This document shows positions 62,045 through 64,000 of a stretch of DNA of 64,000 nucleotides, in pieces. The stretch's first letter is position 1. Each line of letters starts with the position of its first letter. This DNA comes from Eumeta japonica (taxonomy: Eukaryota; Arthropoda; Insecta; Lepidoptera; Psychidae): contig BGZK01001202.1 in NCBI GenBank assembly GCA_005406025.1, positions 124,001 to 188,000 of the forward strand, read 5' to 3'. Made by a program: the position numbers and the translations under genes. Under the pieces are notes generated by a model, which had not been told where the DNA came from, searched no databases, and saw only the letters and a list, made by a program, of their open reading frames with translations.

Positions 62045-63284
62045 TTAGGAGTACAAAAGTTTCTGCTGTTTTGAGAGAGATGGCATGGCACGAGGCTTAC
62101 GTTAGAATTAGCAGATGATAACCGGCTTGAAAATTAGATTGCTCATTCAAGACCAACATAACCCTATCATATTATTAACTTCATATTAGCATCATATATT
62201 TTCTTTTTATCCAAAAGTGTCTAAATTTGAGCCAAATAAGTGTCATTTACGGGAACTTTTGATTTACTTCTTTAATTTTAAAAAATTTGCAGCTGAGGCA
62301 CATCGATTGCTCGTAGAAACATATAAGGCTGCTTTGAGTGAGAGAACATGTCGTGAGTGGTTTCAAAAGTTTAAAAATGGTGATTTTGACATAGAAGACA
62401 ACGATGCAGTGGAAGGCCAAAAATTTATGAGGATGCAGAATTAGAAGAATATTCATCTCAAACACAAAAGGAACTTGCACTTACGTTAGAAGTCATTCAG
62501 CAAGCATACTCGCATCGTTTAAAATTGTTAGGAATGGTTCAGAAACAAGGTAATTAGGTTCTATACGAATTAAAGCCGAGATGTTAAAATCTGATTAAGT
62601 ATGAGTGAAATCCTGCAAGCTAGGCACAAAAAAAGTGTTTTTACCTAGAATTGTCACTGGTGACGAAAAGTGGATACTTTATGATAATCCAAAAGGAAGA
62701 AAATCATGGGGACTACCTGGCCATGTGTCAACATCTACAGCAAAATTGAATATTCATGAAAAAAAAAACTCATGCTGTGTATTTGGTGGAATCAGCTGGG
62801 TGTGGTGTATTAAGTATTGCTTATTCCAAGCAAAACAATCACTGAAATTCTATACCGAACACAATTGATGAGATTGAGTTGAGCTCTGAAAAAAAAATGT
62901 TCTAAATACTGCTGCAGACACAACAAAATAATGCTCCTCCGCATGTAGGGGTTCCGGTAAAAAACTATTTGAAAACACTTGATTGGGAAGTACTACCCCA
63001 CCCCCCATATTCACCACACATTGCGCCGTCCGACTATCATCTGTTCTGGTTAATGGCATATGCCCTGTCAGAGCAGCGGTTCACATCATAATATGAAGAT
63101 ACCAAAAATTGGGTTGATTCATAGATAGCCTCAAAAGATAAGGAGTTCTTCAGACTTGGAATCTGAACGCTACCAGGAAGATGGAAAATGATGGACAATA
63201 CTTCAATTAAAATTAAATTACAGTTCTTTGACAATAAATATTATTTTATTGCCAAAAATGGCAGAAACTTATTTGTACTCCTAA
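62045..63284 (+). mobile_element. Mariner transposon with both terminal inverted repeats
   Basis: Left end TTAGGAGTACAAAAGTTTCT and right end, reversed, TTAGGAGTACAAATAAGTTT form imperfect ~30-bp inverted repeats flanked by TA on both sides; length 1,240 bp, normal for mariner. The transposase is readable on the + strand from ~62217 to ~63180 but has several frame breaks. The left end sits in a (TA)n tract, which offers many TA targets. Confidence 0.9.
62217..63180 (+). pseudogene. Mariner transposase, inactivated
   Basis: Visible parts in order: HLRELLIYFFNFKK and ALSERTCREWFQKFKNGDFD (HTH region), IVTGDEKWILYDNPK with the first catalytic Asp, then NNAPPHVGVPVKNYLKTLDW and PPYSPHIAPSDYHLFW. 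The second catalytic Asp (usually HDN) is Asn (QNN); the third (PSDY) is kept. At least three frame changes and stops separate the parts. Confidence 0.85.
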
Positions 63285-63290
63285 TATAAA

Positions 63291-63310
63291 TATGTGTGTG
63301 TGTGTGTGTA
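63291..63310. repeat. (TG)n microsatellite
   Basis: About eight TG units just outside the right end of the mariner element. Confidence 0.8.
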
Positions 63311-63340
63311 ACCTAGATACCTTTTTTCCTAAAAGAGTGA

Positions 63341-63390
63341 ACAACTAAGTAATCCTTGTAGTGCTGACACCACAAAGATTACTTAGTTGT
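63341..63390. repeat. 23-bp hairpin with 4-nt loop
   Basis: 63341-63363 pairs with 63368-63390 with two mismatches (loop ctga). A short palindromic element or small-RNA-like hairpin; no flanking target duplication was clear. Confidence 0.7.
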
Positions 63391-64000
63391 CGGCATACAG
63401 GAGACATTTGATAGATAGCACCCATTCTTGGCACATTTCGCATTCTTCAAATCATACAGACAGCTATTCAAGAAGCATGATCCCTGAAGGTTATAAAGTT
63501 ATGGTGATGCTGGACATTTTTTACAAACACCTCTATGAATATCAAACCAGTTATATTTATGGATTCAATAATATGAAATACCAAAATTTTAGCAACACTA
63601 ATAGTTCTCATCAAATGTAACACTTTTTGTTTTAATGCCACATGGTATACATGTTAAGAACAAACAAAATAGAAATATTAACAAAAATTGTAAATTGGAC
63701 TGACTAAGACAAGTTATTATGATTTCATTGTAATTAATTATCTTAAAATTGTTTATTGATAGAGCTTAATTTACTATTGCACAATACAAGAATATTGTAA
63801 AGAAAGAATGATACATAAGTTTTTCTTCTAACTTTGTATTGAATTTTTTTGAAAACTATGCATATACACTATGTGGAATGAAAACAAAAAGTGTGTGCAT
63901 GCATGCACATAACTAACTTGTATTATGAAATAATAATATCACAAATATTAGTATAATAATTATGAACACATTAATTAAAATAATGCTTTTCAGAACAAAC

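Overview
The window looks like AT-rich genomic DNA from an insect, most likely a moth or butterfly (Lepidoptera). The evidence is widely split coding exons with GT/AG borders, a C-terminal part of an insect-type odorant receptor, an insect spastin gene, and a dense load of decayed retroelements, mariner elements and short dispersed repeats typical of lepidopteran genomes. There is no bacterial gene organisation, operon or CRISPR array.

Two host genes can be read. (1) On the + strand, five exons between 5604 and 17739 encode the last ~175 residues of an odorant receptor. Exon phases match at every junction and the reading frame ends in a normal stop. The N-terminal exons were not found and probably lie before the window. 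(2) On the - strand, nine exons between 51390 and 25398 encode ~515 residues of spastin, the microtubule-severing AAA ATPase: MIT domain, linker with the microtubule-binding region, complete AAA module and C-terminal helix. All phases agree (1,547 nt plus 1 nt from a missing first exon is a multiple of three). The first exon was not recognised and is probably beyond 64000.

The rest is mostly mobile-element debris. Region 1-3160: 5' half of a non-LTR retrotransposon on the - strand (coiled-coil ORF1, esterase-like part, endonuclease). 9.9-12.2 kb: decayed Ty3/gypsy pol with a tandem duplication around its protease. 12.5-13.2, 37.8-38.5 and 44.4-45.4 kb: three copies of a dispersed element with inverted 'ggttccg' type ends. 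15.4-16.5 kb: degenerate tandem repeats. Spastin introns hold a second copy of the non-LTR element (34.3-36.7 kb), a THAP-domain relic (30.5-31.2 kb), Penelope-like remnants (32.7-33.3 and 46.96-48.18 kb) and small MITEs. 52.0-55.7 kb: a DDE transposon with long terminal inverted repeats into which a mariner appears to have inserted. 57.9-58.5 kb: another mariner relic. 62045-63284: a mariner with both terminal repeats and TA target site but a broken transposase.

Nothing seen amounts to a clearly new biological system. The most unusual structure is the head-to-head Penelope remnant at 46.96-48.18 kb, where a long (TA)n tract sits exactly where the Tyr-Ile codons of the GIY-YIG motif should be. 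All coordinates of exons are splice-site predictions by eye; no alignment or search was run.
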